Of a DNA stretch of 28,619 bases, positions 26,116 through 28,619 are shown one piece after another. The number at the start of each line of letters is the position of its first letter. The first letter of the stretch is position 1. Source of the DNA: UBA1402 sp964488495 (GTDB lineage Bacteria > Bacteroidota > Bacteroidia > Bacteroidales > UBA1402); assembly GCA_964488495.1 (NCBI GenBank), contig CAZAUQ010000031.1, positions 1 to 28,619 on the forward strand, in the 5' to 3' direction. A program made the position numbers and the translations under genes. Below the pieces are notes generated by a model. It searched no databases and was not told the origin of the DNA. It saw only the letters and a list, made by a program, of their open reading frames with translations.

Positions 26116-28503
26116 ATGAAAAGACTCCTATTTTTGCCCTTTATTTTTGGTACACTCCTGTGTTCCTGTACTCAAAACATCGATTTAACAAAGATGCCGG
26201 ACAGGGGTTTTTACAGCAGCCGCCCGGCTCAGAAATGGGAAGAATCGTTGGTCAGCGGTAATGGAGTGATGGGCGCCATGGTCGCCGGGCATCCTTTTAA
26301 GGAAACAATAGTATTGAATCAGGCAGAATTGTATTTGCCCCTGTATAAAACGTTGAAACCAGTGAGTCAGGGGAACTACCTGGATACCATACGCGCCATG
26401 ATGCTAGAGGGAAAATACAGCGAGGCATCTCAGTTTGTCGTTGATCTTTCCCATACCGAAGGCTATGGTCGAAAAAGAGCCAGCGATCCGTTTATTCCAG
26501 CGTTTCAATTAAATATTACGGGCGATTCGTCGCAGGTCAGTCGCTATTCCAGATCCGTCGATTTTACCAGCGGTGAAATCGACGTCAAATGGCAGGATGA
26601 GCACGGCGTATTCAGCCGTAAATTGTTCGTTTCCAGACCCTATAACGTCGTTGTTATGAAGATTTCCTCCAACAAGGTACCCATTTCAAATACCTTTCAT
26701 TTGGCTCAAATTCTGGAAGCGAATGCAGGCCGGCTGGCTAAATTTGAATTGGATGAACGCTGTGGGATCGCTAAGGTTACGTCGGATGCTTCAAATAAAG
26801 GCCTTGCGTTCAGGGTATGGTACGAAAAAGCGTACAAGGATGGCTATGCAGGTTATAGCAGCTACGAAGGGTATGAGGGGGTTGTTATGATCAAGCAGAC
26901 AGGAGGAAGTTTTGCCATTGTTGATGATCGTATTATCGTTAGTGACGCTTCTGAAATCATCATCATATCGAGGATTATACCATCAAAAGATATGAGCAAC
27001 CCTCAAGTTGATGAGTTATTCAAGCAGTTAGAGGCCTGTCATACTGACTATGACAAGCTGCTCAAGAAACACAAGCAGGTTCATAATGACCTGTTTTCCA
27101 GAGTTTCCCTGGACTTGGGCGCAAGCCTGGAAGACAAGCAACTTTCCTCGGAAGCCTTGCTTCAGTCAGGAGGTGCCCATCCGGCGTTGATAGAAAAACT
27201 GTTTGATGCGGCCCGCTACAACGTCATCAGCACTACAGGCTTTAATCCGCCCAATTTACAGGGTGTCTGGGGAGCCACGATGACGCCTAACTGGTCCGGC
27301 ACCTACACGACCAATGGCAATCTTCCTGTGGTTATTTCCCATAACTTGCAAGCCAATACACCGGAATTAATGGAACCCTTATTCAACCGGTTTGACGCTT
27401 ACATGGACGACTTCAAGGCTAGTGCGCAAGAACTCTTTCATTGCAAAGGTATTCACATTCCGGCTGTTTTTACCACTCACGGTCTGAACAATCATTTCGA
27501 TGCCACCTGGCCCATGACGTTCTGGACGGCCGGCGCTGCCTGGTACGCCCTGTTTTATTACGATTATTACCTGTATACACTCGACAAAACCTTCCTTCAA
27601 ACCAGAGCGCTCCCCTTTATGGAGCAAGCGGCCTTATTTTACCAAGACTTTCTGACAGAAGGACCCGATGGAAAATGGGTATTCAACCCTTCTTATTCGC
27701 CCGAGAACCACCCTGTCAACAGCCAAAGCCAGGCTTGCATCAACGCGACTATGGATGTAATGGCGGCCAACGGCCTCTTTAGGGCGTTGATTGAAGCGAG
27801 CCGGATACTTGCAGTCAATACAGAGAAAATTCCTGTTTGGGAAACCATGCTTAAGAAAATGCCAGCCTATCAATTGAACGAACAGGGTGAATTGAGGGAA
27901 TGGATGTGGGATGACCTTCAGGATAACCACAACCACAGGCATGCGTCCCATTTGTTTGGTTTATACGATTTGCATGATCCGCTCATCATGAACAATCCGG
28001 CTTATGTAGAGGGCTGTAAAAAGACCATTGAAAAGAGAATGGCCATCCGGCGTGACAATCAAGGTGGCATCATGGCGTTTGGTTTGATACAATTGGGATC
28101 CTCGGCTATAGCATTGGGTGCGTCAGAAAAGGCCTATGATATTCTAACCTGGCTGGGAACCAACTATTGGAACAACAACCTGGTTTCCACGCACGATCCC
28201 CATGAGACTTTTAATGTTGATATTTGCGGAGGGTACCCATCCTTGATTATGAAGATGTTGTACTATTCTGAACCCGGCCTGGTGGATTTGTTGCCCTGCA
28301 AACCGGAAAACTGGAAAAAAGGAAGTATCAAAGGGGCCGCTTTGCGAGGAGGCATTTTGTTGAAAGAACTCAGCTGGGATGAAAAAAATGAACAGGCCGT
28401 ACTTGTTTCAAAAATCGACCAGAGGGTTTCTCTTAAGATTCGGGGAAAACATCAAGGAGAAGTGGAATTAATAGCCGGCACACCTAAAGTACTTTATTGG
28501 TAG
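26116..28503 (+). CDS. GH95-like alpha-L-fucosidase / alpha-L-galactosidase, divergent active site
   Basis: A 795-residue lipoprotein (LCSC, Cys 18) with the GH95 order: N-terminal beta-sandwich (~30-270; WEESLVSGNGVMGAMVAG), helical linker, (alpha/alpha)6 barrel (~330-710) and a C-terminal beta-domain (LLPCKPENWKKGSIKGAALRGG). By comparison with the Bifidobacterium AfcA active site (N421, N423, E566, D766), the likely counterparts are N400 and N402 (TTNGN), E530 (PSYSPEN) and D702 (FNVDICGG). The usual NINxxMNYW block reads NGNLPVVISHN, and the usual DGNFG reads DICGG, so substrate pocket changes are likely. The reaction would be removal of terminal alpha-L-fucose or alpha-L-galactose. It is six bases after the GH106 gene, so the two probably act together on the same side chain. 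No separate promoter was found. Confidence 0.85.
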   Translation: MKRLLFLPFIFGTLLCSCTQNIDLTKMPDRGFYSSRPAQKWEESLVSGNGVMGAMVAGHPFKETIVLNQAELYLPLYKTLKPVSQGNYLDTIRAMMLEGKYSEASQFVVDLSHTEGYGRKRASDPFIPAFQLNITGDSSQVSRYSRSVDFTSGEIDVKWQDEHGVFSRKLFVSRPYNVVVMKISSNKVPISNTFHLAQILEANAGRLAKFELDERCGIAKVTSDASNKGLAFRVWYEKAYKDGYAGYSSYEGYEGVVMIKQTGGSFAIVDDRIIVSDASEIIIISRIIPSKDMSNPQVDELFKQLEACHTDYDKLLKKHKQVHNDLFSRVSLDLGASLEDKQLSSEALLQSGGAHPALIEKLFDAARYNVISTTGFNPPNLQGVWGATMTPNWSGTYTTNGNLPVVISHNLQANTPELMEPLFNRFDAYMDDFKASAQELFHCKGIHIPAVFTTHGLNNHFDATWPMTFWTAGAAWYALFYYDYYLYTLDKTFLQTRALPFMEQAALFYQDFLTEGPDGKWVFNPSYSPENHPVNSQSQACINATMDVMAANGLFRALIEASRILAVNTEKIPVWETMLKKMPAYQLNEQGELREWMWDDLQDNHNHRHASHLFGLYDLHDPLIMNNPAYVEGCKKTIEKRMAIRRDNQGGIMAFGLIQLGSSAIALGASEKAYDILTWLGTNYWNNNLVSTHDPHETFNVDICGGYPSLIMKMLYYSEPGLVDLLPCKPENWKKGSIKGAALRGGILLKELSWDEKNEQAVLVSKIDQRVSLKIRGKHQGEVELIAGTPKVLYW

Positions 28504-28555
28504 AGTATAAAAAAGGAAGATCCGCGCAAAAAACAGTTTCGGAAAGTAAATAAAA

Positions 28556-28602
28556 AGACCCTCTTGCAAAACACACGATATCCATGTGTTACAGGAGGGT
28601 CT
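28556..28602 (-). terminator. Intrinsic terminator, minus strand, likely of the edge tRNA
   Basis: AGACCCTC (28556-28563) pairs with GAGGGTCT (28595-28602), with an inner AACACA/TGTGTT stem (28570-28575 with 28585-28590). On the minus strand the stem is followed by TTTTTATTTAC, a proper T-rich tail. On the plus strand no T-tract follows. It starts three bases after the tRNA-like sequence on the minus strand. Confidence 0.6.
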
Positions 28603-28605
28603 CGG

Positions 28606-28619
28606 TACCCGAAGCCGGA
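28606..28619 (-). tRNA. 3' end of a minus-strand tRNA gene (partial, edge of window)
   Basis: The minus strand reads TCCGGC TTCGGGT A CC G from the edge: the 3' half of a T-arm (CCGGC), a 7-nt acceptor strand (TTCGGGT), a discriminator A, then CC and G, so CCA is not fully encoded, as is common in Bacteroidota. It is followed directly by a strong terminator. The sequence is reminiscent of tRNA-Leu ends but only 14 bases are in view, so the amino acid cannot be assigned. Confidence 0.55.

Noticed and set aside
11173..28503. SusC/SusD importer pair
   Set aside because: No TonB-dependent receptor plug/barrel or SusD-like lipoprotein is encoded; all long frames in this span are accounted for.
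1..28619. CRISPR array, IS element or phage genes
   Set aside because: No regularly spaced repeats, transposase, integrase or phage structural frames were seen.

Overview
The window looks like a Bacteroidota chromosome, probably the Marinilabiliales/Bacteroidales side of the phylum. The evidence is a hybrid two-component (HTCS-type) sensor with regulator-propeller repeats, a type IX secretion C-terminal sorting domain on a pectate-lyase-like protein, many outer-membrane-type lipoproteins, and promoters of the TTTG-N19-TAnnTTTG kind. A run of 100 Ns flanked by two identical 55-bp sequences shows that it is a scaffolded, probably metagenomic, assembly.

Left part (1-11.0 kb). The N-terminal half of an HTCS-like sensor runs off the left edge (minus). 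It is divergent from a two-gene plus-strand unit: a periplasmic S9 prolyl-oligopeptidase/DPP-IV-like peptidase and a lipoprotein with an HEFAH zinc-protease motif. A hairpin and a ~120-bp imperfectly palindromic element lie between that unit and a minus-strand envelope-transport cluster. In transcription order the cluster is a 7-TM AraC-type regulator, an outer-membrane beta-barrel protein (interrupted by the artefactual gap), an RND/MMPL permease and a LolA-like periplasmic protein. This trio resembles the DUF1302/DUF1329/RND envelope lipid-transport type of gene set.

Right part (11.0-28.5 kb). This is a plus-strand cluster of carbohydrate-active enzymes: GH63-like (alpha/alpha)6 glycosidase, GH2 beta-galactosidase-like, PL1-type pectate-lyase-like T9SS cargo, GH116-like enzyme with a CBM6-like domain, an MFS transporter, GH106 alpha-L-rhamnosidase, and a divergent GH95 alpha-L-fucosidase/galactosidase. 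One SAM-dependent methyltransferase lies on the minus strand between GH2 and PL1. No SusC/SusD pair is visible. Together the enzymes suggest trimming of a rhamnose-, galactose- and fucose-bearing pectic glycan (for example rhamnogalacturonan or arabinogalactan side chains): extracellular lyase, lipoprotein exo-glycosidases and a sugar permease. The substrate is an inference.

Base composition differs between the two CAZyme halves. Hand-counted lines left of ~15.8 kb are about 55% GC, those to the right mostly about 40-50%, and the MFS gene about 23-38%. At the extreme right edge lies what looks like the 3' end of a minus-strand tRNA gene followed by its intrinsic terminator.
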